A stretch of 64,000 bases of DNA, taken from Quercus robur. Its lineage: Eukaryota; Streptophyta; Magnoliopsida; Fagales; Fagaceae. Shown here piece by piece: positions 22,644-32,256 of this stretch (positions are counted from its first letter, which is position 1; every line of letters begins with the position of its first letter). The notes below the pieces were generated by a model, which worked only from the letters and a program-made list of their open reading frames with translations, did not search any database and had not been told where the DNA came from. The position numbers were made by a program, and so were the translations under genes. The stretch spans positions 95,372,862-95,436,861 of the forward strand of contig NC_065535.1 in NCBI RefSeq assembly GCF_932294415.1. Direction: 5' to 3'.

Positions 22644-23989
22644 TATCTTCTTCTTCCAGAATCATCCCCCTTTATTGGGAGGTTTTTCCCCCTTATATAT
22701 CCTCCTTTCTTGCATCCTAGTCCTCCAATTGTATGCCTCAAGGCTTTCCTCGAGATATTGGTCAAATCAGAGTTCTGCTGAAGGTGATAGAAGGGGCTAC
22801 TAGCTGTGAAATTATTGTTCAGATGTCATTTCCTCATTAATGCAGCTGATAAGGTGTTGCAGAGCATTTAATGTGGAGGGGAAAGGTATACCCTTACAGG
22901 AAGGTCCCTTCCACCATCTTGGCCCCTTCCCCAGGTCTTTTCCCTTCCATTAGCCCCCTAAAACCTTACTATCTTGACCAAAGCGTTATTCTTTTTTTAA
23001 GAGACAATGAATTTTTTTTTTTTTTTTGCTGAGAAATACATGAATTTTATTAAGGAGAAAGATACATAGCATCCTGAAACACAGAGTTTTCAATACATGA
23101 TAGGTTTCCTCTAACCAAGTAACAAAAGTGTCGATCCCTTTGGCGTGTTGTGCCAAAGTGTGTGCTGGTATGTTGCCATGCCGCCTAACATGCAGTATCT
23201 GAGTTCTTCGGAAGTCACGTAGGGTGTGGTGAGTGCCTCTAATGATGTCCTCAACAGTAACCGGTGTTGTGGATGAGCCAGTGAGAGCACCTGAGATGGT
23301 TGATGAGTCGGTCTCGAAGATAACATCCTATAGTCCAATATCTCTACTCTCTAGCGAAGTGAGCTACTTCTTCCATGGCCTTAGCTTCAGATGCAAGAGG
23401 TCCCAGCGGTAGTGGGAGACAGAGAATTTGTTAATTATCAAACAAGCCTCTAAATTTATAAAAACACACACAAGCACACAAATAACAAATTCCTGGCATC
23501 TGGCATTAAATTACAATTGATATTTCTGGCTATTTGCTTTTTTCTAAGGAGAATAACCTACTTTAATAAATTTATGAAACATGATAAGAAGGATTTATAA
23601 GTCAATAAAATTAGAGGCATAATTTTTTTTTTTTTTTTTTTTTTTGTTGCAACCGTTGACATGAAGTATTGTAATTAGTGTACAAAGTATGTGTTGTCAA
23701 TGATGGACTTATGTAAAAGTACGTAATATTACTCAAATTGCAAGTTACAAATAGAAACCACTCTTTTAATGTTATATTATGGTTAAATTTTACAAAAAAG
23801 TAGCATGATCAAAGCCTATATATATATATATATATATATATATGATAATTCGATAGTTATTATTGATGTGATCATTTTGTTTGATTATTTATTGGTTTTG
23901 GCTAATGAACTTCAAGCTTGTGTTCCTTGTCAAAAAAAAAAAAAAACCTTCAAGCTTGTGTTAATATTTTCACTCTCGTTGCCAAACAT
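22644..23989. other. LTR-like and LINE debris
   Basis: At 22644, where the homology with copy A's flank ends, an LTR-like fragment begins (about 22644-22985; pyrimidine-rich with GCATTTAATGTGGAGGGG). A LINE 3' end follows (23013-23420). The rest is AT-rich with poly-T at 23622-23645 and a (TA)n run at 23818-23842. No gene is seen. Confidence 0.55.
23013..23420 (-). mobile_element. LINE 3' end with RNase H-like domain
   Basis: On the minus strand, frames read ASEAKAMEEVAHFA near 23350-23390 and then fragments such as HVRRHGNIPAHTLAQHAKG (about 23110-23190), the pattern of the plant non-LTR RNase H-like C-terminus (A.A...A...G, then R..N..AH.LA..A). It ends in a poly-A tail, seen as poly-T at 23013-23028 on the + strand. 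At least two frame or stop defects are present. Confidence 0.65.
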
Positions 23990-24172
23990 ACCTGTGAAAC
24001 GTATTGCCCAAGAGATGTAGAAAGAATACATGATAGGAGAATATTCTATAAATTAAGATAAAGTGGAAAAAGAAAACTGTTGAAAACCTAATGGAAATAA
24101 TATGCAATAAGTTTACCCCAGTTTTTAATCGCAACTACCTTTTATAAAAAATTAGATGATTGCATTAAAAGT
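23990..24172. repeat. 183-bp direct repeat, left flank of the tandem-array block
   Basis: This segment, from ACCTGTGAAACG to GCATTAAAAGT, recurs at 27929-28111 in the same orientation with only about five differences. The sequences outside the two copies differ. It does not begin with TG or end with CA, and no primer-binding site or purine tract adjoins it, so it is not a typical LTR. The tandem array begins directly after it. Confidence 0.92.
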
Positions 24173-25924
24173 ACTGGGTAATTTTTTTTTTTTTACTTTT
24201 TTTTTTTGGTAAATTTTTATTATTAAGTGGATTATAAATAATTAAGATAGTAATTAATATTTAGAGTGTGGACTGCGAAGTAATTTATCTTTTCTTTTTG
24301 TATGATACTTTACTTTCAAGAGATCAAATACTAGGTAAATTTTTTTTTTCATATTTTTCACTTTTTTTTTCATTTGTTAATTTTATATTATTAAGTGAAT
24401 TATAAATATTTAACGTAGTAATTAGTATTTAGAGTGTGGACTGCAGAGTGATTTATCTTTTCTTTTTTCTTTTTCTCTTTATATGGTGCTTTACTTTCAA
24501 GAAATCAAGTACTAGGTAATTTTTTTTCACTTTTTTTATATATTTTATATAATTAAGTGGATTATAAATATTTAAAATAGTAATTAGTATTTAGATTATG
24601 AACTGTAGAGTGATTTATCTTTATCTCTTTTTTTTTTCTTTTCTTTTTTTGTATGGTACTTTACTTTTAAGAAATCAAATACTAGGAAAAAGAAAATTTT
24701 CACTTTTTTTTCACTGTAAATTTTATATTATTGAGTGAATTATAAATATTTAAGATAGTAATTAGTATTTAGATTGTAGACTATGGAGTGATTTATCTTT
24801 ATCATTTTTTTTTTTTTTTTTTTTTTTTGGTATAGTACTTTACTTTCAAGAAATCCATAATTGAGTTTTTTTTTTTTCACTTTTTTTTTCTTTTGTAAAT
24901 TTTATATTATTAAGTAGATTATAAATATTTAAGTTAGTAATTAATGTTTAGACTGTGAACTGCGGAGTAATTTATTTTTTCTTTTTCTTTTGCTTTTTGT
25001 ATGATACTTTACTTTCAAGAAATCAAGTACTGGGTAATTTTTTTTTTCTTTTGTAAATTTTATATTATTAAGTGGATTATAAATATTTAAGATAGTAATT
25101 AGTATTTAGATTGTGGACTGTGGAATGTGGAGTGATTTATCTTTATCTTTTTTCTTTTTTCTTTTTTTTGGTATGGTACTTTATTTTTATGAAATCAAAT
25201 ACTAGGTAATTTTTTTTTCATTTTTTTTTTTTTTGCAAATTTTATATTACTAAGTGAATTATAAATATTTAAGATAGTAATTAGTATTTATATTGTGGGC
25301 TATGGAGTGATTTTTCTTTTTCTTTTTCCTTTTGTATGGTTCTTTATTTTCAAGAAATTAAGTACTAGGTAATTTTTTTTCACTTTTTTTTTTTCGTTTG
25401 TAAATTTTATATTGTTAAGTGAATTATAAATATTTAAGATAGTAATTAGTATTTATATTGTGGAATATGGAGTGATTTGTCTTTTTCTTTTTGTATGGTA
25501 CTTTATTTTCAAGAAATCAAGTACTGGATAAATTTTTTTTTCACTTTTTTTTTTCTTTTGTAAATTTTATATTATTAAGTGGATTATAAATATTTAGGAT
25601 AGTAATTAGTATTTAAAGTATGGACTATGGGATGATTTATCTTTAATTATATATATTTTTTCTTTTTGTATGGTATGTTACTTTCAAGAAATCAAGTGTT
25701 GAGTAAATTTTTTTTCTTTTTTAAATTTTATATTATTAAATGAATTATAAATATTTAAGTTAATAATTAGTATTTAGAGTGTGAACCTTGGAGTGATTTA
25801 TCTTTATCTTTTTTCTTTTGTATGGTACTTTACTTTCAAGAAATTAAGTACTAGGTAAAAAAAAAAATTTTCACTTTTTTTTTTCTTTTGTAAATTTTAT
25901 ATTTTTAAGTGGATTATAAATATT
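24173..25924. repeat. AT-rich tandem array, 11 units of about 168 bp
   Basis: The landmark ATTATAAATA occurs at about 24231, 24399, 24561, 24739, 24918, 25076, 25258, 25423, 25583, 25743 and 25913, giving spacings of 158-182 bp. Each unit contains CACTTTTTTT, TAAATTTTATATTATTAAGT, TAGTAATTAGTATTTAGA, GAGTGATTTATCTTT, TATGGTACTTTACTTTCAAG and AAATCAAGTACTAGG. Poly-T length differences explain most of the size variation. No open frame spans it. The unit size is like that of plant satellites, but only this one block is seen. Confidence 0.93.
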
Positions 25925-26106
25925 GTGGAGACTTTTTGCCTCAGCTCGGCCAATAGCTTGCTTGTGATCGAGGCTTGGTGGTACACTACTCCCTTAGCTT
26001 CACAGCTTATAAGGCAGAAAGTGGGGGGGTTTTCTTTCGATGTGGGATTCAAGCCAAAATCGGTTACAAGCAAGCTATTGGCCGAGCTGAGGCAAAAAGT
26101 CTCCAC
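25925..26106. mobile_element. 182-bp foldback MITE with perfect 41-bp inverted ends
   Basis: The arms 25925-25965 and 26066-26106 are perfect inverted complements over 41 bp, beginning GTGGAGACTTTTTGCCTCAG. A 7-bp AAATATT flanks both sides (25918-25924, 26107-26113). It landed in the last unit of the 168-bp array, whose ATTATAAATATTTAAG is interrupted at that point. The 100-bp middle is unrelated to any gene I know. The perfect arms suggest recent insertion, and a transcript would form a long hairpin. The 7-bp duplication leaves the superfamily open. Confidence 0.9.
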
Positions 26107-26113
26107 AAATATT

Positions 26114-26518
26114 TAAGTCATTTTTTAGGTCATAAGGGTATTTCGGTTACTTTTTAGGTTATGAGGTCATTTTAGTCATTTTTTTGTTTCAAGGTCATTT
26201 TGGTCAATTTCTAAATTTCAAGGTCATGTGGTCATTTTTTTTGTCCTAGGGGTATTTTGGTCATTTTTTAGGTTTTAGTTTTATTTTGGTCATTTTTTAG
26301 GTTTTATGATAATTTTGGTCTTTTTTTTTTTTTTTGTTTCAGGGTCATTTGGTCAATTTTTTTAAGGGTATTTTGGTCATTTTTTAAGTTTCATGGTTAT
26401 TCCAGTCATTTTAGTAATTTTGGAATTTTTTTTGAGTTTTAGGGTATTTTGTCATTTTTTAGGTTCTAACGGTATTTCAGTCATTTTTTAGTTTTCAAGG
26501 GTATTATGGTAATTGGCA
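26114..26518. repeat. GGTCATTTTTTAGGTTTT minisatellite
   Basis: Degenerate repeats built from AGGGTATTTTGGTCATTTTTTAGGTTT variants, with a period of about 25-40 bp and roughly a dozen copies. The GGTCATTTT core recurs throughout. It directly follows the foldback element and precedes the 93-bp array. Confidence 0.8.
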
Positions 26519-26524
26519 AGAAAA

Positions 26525-27835
26525 AAAAAAGGAATCATCGAATCTAACAAAAGTACCACCAAGTGTGAGAAATGTACAGTCTAATATGATGTTAGTACTG
26601 TCTAATGTGATTATGGAACCATCAAATGTGATAAAGAAATAAGAGGAACACCAAATGTGACAAAAGTTTACTCACATGTGATATTGGAACTGCACAATGT
26701 GAAGACGGCACTATCAAATGTGAGGAAAAAATTAAAGTATAACAAAATGTGAGAAAAGTACGGTCAAATGTGATGTTGGTACTGCCTAATGTGACAATGG
26801 AACCATCATTTGCGAGAAAAAAAAATTTTGAACCACCAAACATGACAAAAATACATTCACATATGATTTTGGTACTGCACAATTTGAAGATGGTACCATC
26901 AAATGTTAGAAAAAAATATGAGTACAACCGAATGTGGCAAAAGTACTGTCATATGTGATGTTAGTACTACTTAATGTGATAATGGAACCATCGAATGTGA
27001 GAAAAAAAATAAGGGAACTATCGAATGTAACAAAAATATGGTTACATGTGATGTTGGTACTACCCAAATCCCAATGTAACGATGAAACTGTCAAATGTGA
27101 GTAAAAATTAAAGTACCACTAAATGTGAGATAAACACGGTCAAATAAGATGCTAGTACTACCCAATGTGACAATGGAACCATCAAATGTAAGAAAAAAAA
27201 AAGGGGGGGAACCATCGAATGTGATAAAAATACAGTCACATGTGATGTTGGTACTACACAATTTGAGGATGGTATAATCAAATATGAGAAAAAAATACGA
27301 GTACAACCGAATGTGACAAAAGTATGGTCAAATGTAATTTTAGTACTACCCAATGTGACAATGGAACCATCAAATGTAAAAAAATAATAACAGAACTATC
27401 GAATGTGACAAAAGTACAGTTATATGTGATATTGGTACTACCTAATGTGACAATGGAACTGCCAAATGTGAAAAAAAAATTAAAGTATCACCGAATGTGA
27501 GAAAAATACGATTAAATGTGATGTTGAACTGCCTGATATGACAATAAAACTATCAAATGTGAGAAAAAAAATAAAGGAACCACCGAATGTACAGTCACAT
27601 TTGATGTTGGTACTGCATAATGTGATGATGGTACCATCAAATGTGAAAAAAATAAAGGAACCACCGAATGTAACAAAAGTACAGTCACATGTAATGTTGG
27701 TACTGCATAATATGATAATGGTACCATCAAATGTGAAAAAAAAAAATAAGGGAACCACCGAATGTGACAAAAGTACAGTTACATATGATGTTGGTACCGC
27801 ACAATATGAGGATGGTACCACTAAATATGATGCTT
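26525..27835. repeat. tandem array of about 14 units of about 93 bp, with internal sub-repeats
   Basis: The landmark ACCATCAAATGTGA (with variants) recurs about every 80-100 bases, near 26612, 26708, 26808, 26900, 26988, 27088, 27180, 27270, 27367, 27460, 27550, 27640, 27722 and 27818. Each unit is built of four related 20-27 bp pieces on the plan GTAC..-.CA-AATGTGA, for example GTACAGTCACATGTGA and GTACTGCACAATGTGA. Because many units are multiples of three, open frames run through the block on both strands, but they are low-complexity by-products. Confidence 0.93.
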
Positions 27836-27928
27836 TGGTAACCTGGTATAGTAGGTTGCCTACTAATGAGTATCTTACCAAAAAAAAAAAAAAAAAAAAA
27901 AAAAGAAGAAGGGAGTACGGTAGAATTA

Positions 27929-28111
27929 ACCTGTGAAACGTATTGCCCAAGAGATGTAAAAGAATACATGATAGGAGAATATTCTATAAATTAAGATAAA
28001 GTGGAAAAAGAAAACCGTTGAAAACCTAATGGAAATAATATGCAATAAGTTTACCCCGGTTTTTTATCGCAACTACCTTTTATAAAAAAATTAGATGATT
28101 GCATTAAAAGT
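27929..28111. repeat. 183-bp direct repeat, right flank of the tandem-array block
   Basis: Second copy of 23990-24172, same length and orientation, about 97 percent identical by eye. It is followed by GATTCCTTAATCG, whereas the left copy is followed by the array. The two copies enclose 3756 bp. Confidence 0.92.
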
Positions 28112-28403
28112 GATTCCTTAATCGTTAAATATGGAATATATGCTAAATGCTTGCATAGCAAATCTCAGAAATTTTGGAATTGATTACTCACTAATAAATT
28201 TTGAGATTTAAAGGTAAGAGAGGGAAACAAATGACAATCACAACAAAATATCCCTTATAACATGTTGAAAAAAAAAATCCCTAACAATGAAAAATGTTAT
28301 AATTTCCATATTCAACTTATTTGTACTCCAAGGGCAAAAAAAATGGAAGTCAATGGAATTAGGATTTATTTTTTGTTGCTAAATAAAAAGAATTATGGTC
28401 TAG

Positions 28404-28434
<31 letters not shown>

Positions 28435-28912
28435 TGAGAAACAAATTATGGTCTAAGTTTCACAGCCCCGCTCATTCCCAATCTAAATTTTGAACTCACT
28501 CAAACGGAGTTAACAGATGTTAAAGATGGGTAGGGGTTATTGAGTTGATGTGGCATGAAAGTCTATGTAAGCATTTTTTTGGTGAGGTGTCATGTATTTA
28601 TTGGCTGGGATTACAAGGTCGGTAAGCTGACCTTGTAGTCCCGGACTATACAATAATTTCCCAATTGCATGATATCTTGTGCACGAATTTATGCGTTCAA
28701 TTATTCTTTTTTTTTTTTTTCCTTTTTTAATATTCGTTTTTGCTTTATTGACAGATTTAGACCCACTTGATTAAGGCTTATATCCAACCAGAACCGTTTA
28801 TCACGTCAAATAATTAAGCACCTTTCATGATCATTCTCACCCACCCTTTATTTCAAGTTTCAAGTTTCAACAATGTGAGGGAAAAAATAAACACACATAT
28901 ATAAAATATAAG

Positions 28913-29100
28913 CAATGTTACAACTGACAATTACAAACTATTTTACAATATTTCTATAAAATTGTTGATATTGCTGTTTTTTATTAATTCTCATTTAGAC
29001 TTACCATTAACATTACTTTTTCAATTATCAATAACTATTCACCATGTTAGCAATTTGTGAAAATTAATTTTTGTAAAATATTTTATAGTTCTAACATTTT
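28913..29100. mobile_element. MITE-like inverted repeat in the galactinol synthase promoter
   Basis: The left end reads CAATGTTACAACTGACAATT and the right end ATTTTATAGTTCTAACATTTT, which are imperfect inverted copies together with the adjacent TATTTTACAATA/TTGTAAAATA. It is about 188 bp long and non-coding, lying 230-420 bp before the start codon. Confidence 0.55.
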
Positions 29101-29218
29101 CCATACAGTATATATTCTGAACCAAATCAGTACCAAGATTTTTGGCAAAAAAGATACATAAGAATAATTCATTTCCCCTAATATCAAACATTACCATTTT
29201 TCACCACCACATACTGCC

Positions 29219-29226
29219 TATATATA
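29219..29226 (+). promoter_or_regulatory. TATA box of the galactinol synthase gene
   Basis: TATATATA in a CCTATATATACAGCC context, about 108 bp upstream of the ATG at 29334. This gives room for a 5' leader of about 80 bases rich in C and T (TTCTTTCCCTTCC). It is a prediction from position and sequence only. Confidence 0.6.
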
Positions 29227-29333
29227 CAGCCACAACCCTATTCTTCAAAAACCATCTTGCTAGACCTTCGTGATTTTTGTTCTTTCCCTTCCATTAAAAA
29301 TCTTGCTTCTTTCTCTTCCTTTCAACCCCAAGA

Positions 29334-30675
29334 ATGGCACTAGAAGCAACAACCAAGAGTGTGAATTTCCCTAAGAGAGCCTATGTGACCTTTTTGGCTG
29401 GTGCTGGAGACTATGTGAAAGGTGTGGTTGGTTTGGCTAAGGGCCTAAGAAAGGCCAAGTCTGCCTATCCTCTTGTGGTGGCCATGTTGCCTGATGTGCC
29501 TGAGGAGCACCGTTGCATCCTTGAATCTCAGGGATGTATTTTACGTGAGATTGTGCCTTTAAGCCCTCCAGAGAACCACACTGCTAAGTTTGCTATGGCA
29601 TACTATGTCATCAACTACTCAAAACTTCGTATTTGGGAGGTAAATCTTTGCTACACAATATATGTTCATGATTTCATGTGCGATATATACATTTTTTTTT
29701 ATTGATGTCCACATTTAAAACATGAAATACACTACCAAGTTTTTATATCTTTTCTTTCAAAGCACTCGATCTACCAAGTATATTATATCTTCTTTTTTCT
29801 ATAAATTGTATGCTATAATTAATAAGTGATTTGATTATTGGCATTTGGCATGTAGTTTGAGGAGTATGACAAGTTGATCTACTTGGATGGTGACATACAA
29901 GTTTTTGGCAATATTGATCACCTATTTGACTTGCCTGATGGATACTTTTATGCTGTGATGGATTGCTTTTGTGAGAATGTATGGATCAATTCTACTCAAC
30001 ACAACATTGGCTATTGCCAACAGTGCCCAGAGAGGGTTCAGTGGCCAGCTGAGTTGGGCTCACCTCCCCCACTTTACTTCAATGCAGGCATGTTTGTCTA
30101 TGAGCCAAAACTTTCAACTTACCAGGATATTTTGGAGACTGTCAAAGTCACCCCTCCTACTTTATTTGCTGAGCAGGTAATTTTAATTTAATTTTTGGTT
30201 ATATATAATATACTATCATGACCATATTTTCAATTTGTTTCACTAAAAAATATACTAAATTCTGGGTTATCTTTTGTAGGACTTCCTTAACATGTACTTT
30301 AAGGACATTTATAAGCCCATCCCTCCCATATACAACCTTGTTTTAGCCATGCTGTGGCGCCACCCTGAAAATTTCAACTTTGATGAAATAAAAGTTGCCC
30401 ACTATTGTGCAGCGGTATGTTAATCTTTTGGTTGATTTCAATTATAGCATCTTATACTTAATAAGTATTATATTTATTAATAATTAATTTGTCTCCTTGT
30501 GTTTATGATAAAGCAGGGTTCAAAGCCTTGGAGGTACACTGGGAAAGAAGAAAACATGCAGAGGGAAGATATCAAGAATCTAGTGAAAAAATGGTGGGAT
30601 ATTTATGAGGATGAGTCTTTGGATTATAAGAATATCATTGCTGATCATGACAAGAATGCTCCATCGGCTGCTTGA
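29334..30675 (+). CDS. galactinol synthase (306 aa, four exons)
   Basis: Transfers galactose from UDP-galactose to myo-inositol to make galactinol, the first committed step of raffinose-family sugars, in the cytosol; the family is often induced by drought, cold and heat. Exons 29334-29639, 29856-30176, 30280-30414, 30517-30675 by splice sites and frame. The glycosyltransferase 8 fold is shown by AYVTFLAGAGDYVKG at the start, the metal-binding DGD (D113-D115) in YLDGDIQVF, and the YFNAGMFVYEP, NMYFKDIYKPIPP and HYCAAGSKPWRYTGKEEN blocks. It ends in the hydrophobic APSAA typical of the family. The stretch between ESLDYKN and APSAA is only about seven residues, where Arabidopsis members have about 35, so the protein is shorter than the usual 325-340. 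A full catalytic domain remains. Confidence 0.95.
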
Positions 30676-32256
30676 TTAGCTTTAGAATTATTTTTTTCTA
30701 TGTTGCAATTAGTTTTAGTATTGTTAAGTGCTACCACTTGTCCTTATTTTTTGAGAGACAAGTAGGGTAGATTGCTATCTAAGATATAGCCAAAATAATT
30801 AGTGTGGGATATCAATGCGTTTTTATTAGCCATTGTTCCCCGAATTATCGTTATTATTTACGATATGCTTAATGTGACAGTCTTTTTCAATTTTATGAAA
30901 TTAGTAATAATTTTTATGGTTAATCCTTTGCTATCATAATGAAGATCTTTTTAAATCTTAACCCTTGCAACGTGATTAATATTTCTTTTTTGAAGTGAAG
31001 GTTATGTAACAAAATCAGTAATTTAATTAATTCCTTAAGAAACTATACGTTTTAGAACCATTAAAAACCATTAATGAATGGCATGGTGTCATCATTCATT
31101 AATCATCAAGAGTGTGCGTAATTTTCTGGCTTTCCTAACTTGTTCAGACTACTGACTTACACTAGATTATGAGGCTTACGTACTTTACAATCAAGGCTCT
31201 ATCTAAGGTCGTAATTTTCTGCTCTCCTAACTTATCAAGACCACCTACAAAACTCAATCTAAAGTAGTTGATCAAGTAAGGAAAGCAATAACATTATATA
31301 TTTTACAATCAAGGTGTTATTCATTACATCATTGTATTTACATATTTCTCTCCTTAAATAGCTCCTTTAATGTTGGAAAGTAATCTCACTGCAAAATACT
31401 TTCACATGATTTTTCTTTATTTGTTTTTGAAAGAATCACTTTCCCATGATTTGTTATTTTTAACTCATCCATTTATTTTTTAATAATTCGATGAGGGAAA
31501 TTAGCTCAAAGAATTGTTTTTTTGTTCTTTTTTCATTGGGGCAAAAATATGGTTTACATCAAATCATATCAAAAGTGAAGATTTAGGAGTTAATTGCAGA
31601 AAGAATATCTTGAGTTCAACTTCTCTCTTTGGCACAAATTAATCATCATACCATCTGAAGTAAACCATATTTTTCTCTAAACTTCCTTTTCATTTCTTTT
31701 CCTTCCATGCTAACAAAAGGAGATACTACAAACTTCATTTTTCGCCATTCCCCTTTACCTCACTACTTTTCTCACTAACTAAATTTGTCAAACACACTGC
31801 AACAACCTTACTGAAGGTATCCTCTCTTCTTTTTGCCACATTGAAAAAATATCCTAAACATATATAAAAATAAATCTAAAAAAATATATATATATATATT
31901 CACATCTCCAAAAGTAACAACAAACTACGCCAATTTTGGCATCTATGCATTTTTTTTTTTTCAACAAATGGAGAGAGGACTTGAACCCAGGTTTATCTCA
32001 TAGAAAAATTGGGAAATGTCACTTAGCCTGAGACCTATGTGTTGAGTAATGCTGAACTTTTTTGGCTCAATCTTTGGATACAAAAAAGATGGAATCAATG
32101 TCAGTAATATGACATGAAAATTCTATAAGAAGCCAGAAAAGTCCGCCAACAAGAGGACCTTTTTCTTCCTTGGTTAATTTCTATCATGAACCATTTTTAA
32201 ATATTCAACAATGTAGAACATTTGTTTTCCAAATGAGCCACCTTTATTTTCTCATA
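30676..32256. other. intergenic DNA, converging 3' ends
   Basis: Lies between the 3' ends of the galactinol synthase (+) and GARS (-) genes. A SINE-like element on the minus strand is at 31945-32045, and a short TA run at 31882-31898. The rest is AT-rich with nothing recognisable. Confidence 0.6.
31945..32045 (-). mobile_element. tRNA-derived SINE remnant
   Basis: On the minus strand an A-box-like TCAGGCTAAGTGACA is followed by a B-box-like GGGTTCAAGTCC about 40 bases on, then TCTCTCCATTTGTTG and a poly-A run (poly-T at 31951-31963 on the + strand). This is the plan of plant tRNA-derived SINEs. It is short and probably 5' truncated. Confidence 0.5.

Larger units (their letters stand above)
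28112..29333. other. upstream region of the galactinol synthase gene
   Basis: Holds a poly-T tract (28411-28435), a MITE-like segment (28913-29100) and a proximal promoter. The sequence TATATATA at 29219-29226 lies about 110 bp before the start codon and suits a TATA box. A TCACGTCA-like element is at 28800-28808. No gene is seen. Confidence 0.6.

Noticed and set aside
25925-26106. Open frames starting METFCLSSANSLL on both strands
   Set aside because: The same peptide appears on both strands because it is encoded by the perfect inverted arms of the foldback element.
27480-27950. A 156-codon minus-strand open frame and several others in the 93-bp array
   Set aside because: They arise because the repeat unit is a multiple of three. 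The peptides are low-complexity repeats without homology, start context or splice structure.
23990-28111. The 183-bp direct repeats as LTRs of a small retroelement
   Set aside because: No TG...CA ends, no primer-binding site, no purine tract and no visible target duplication.
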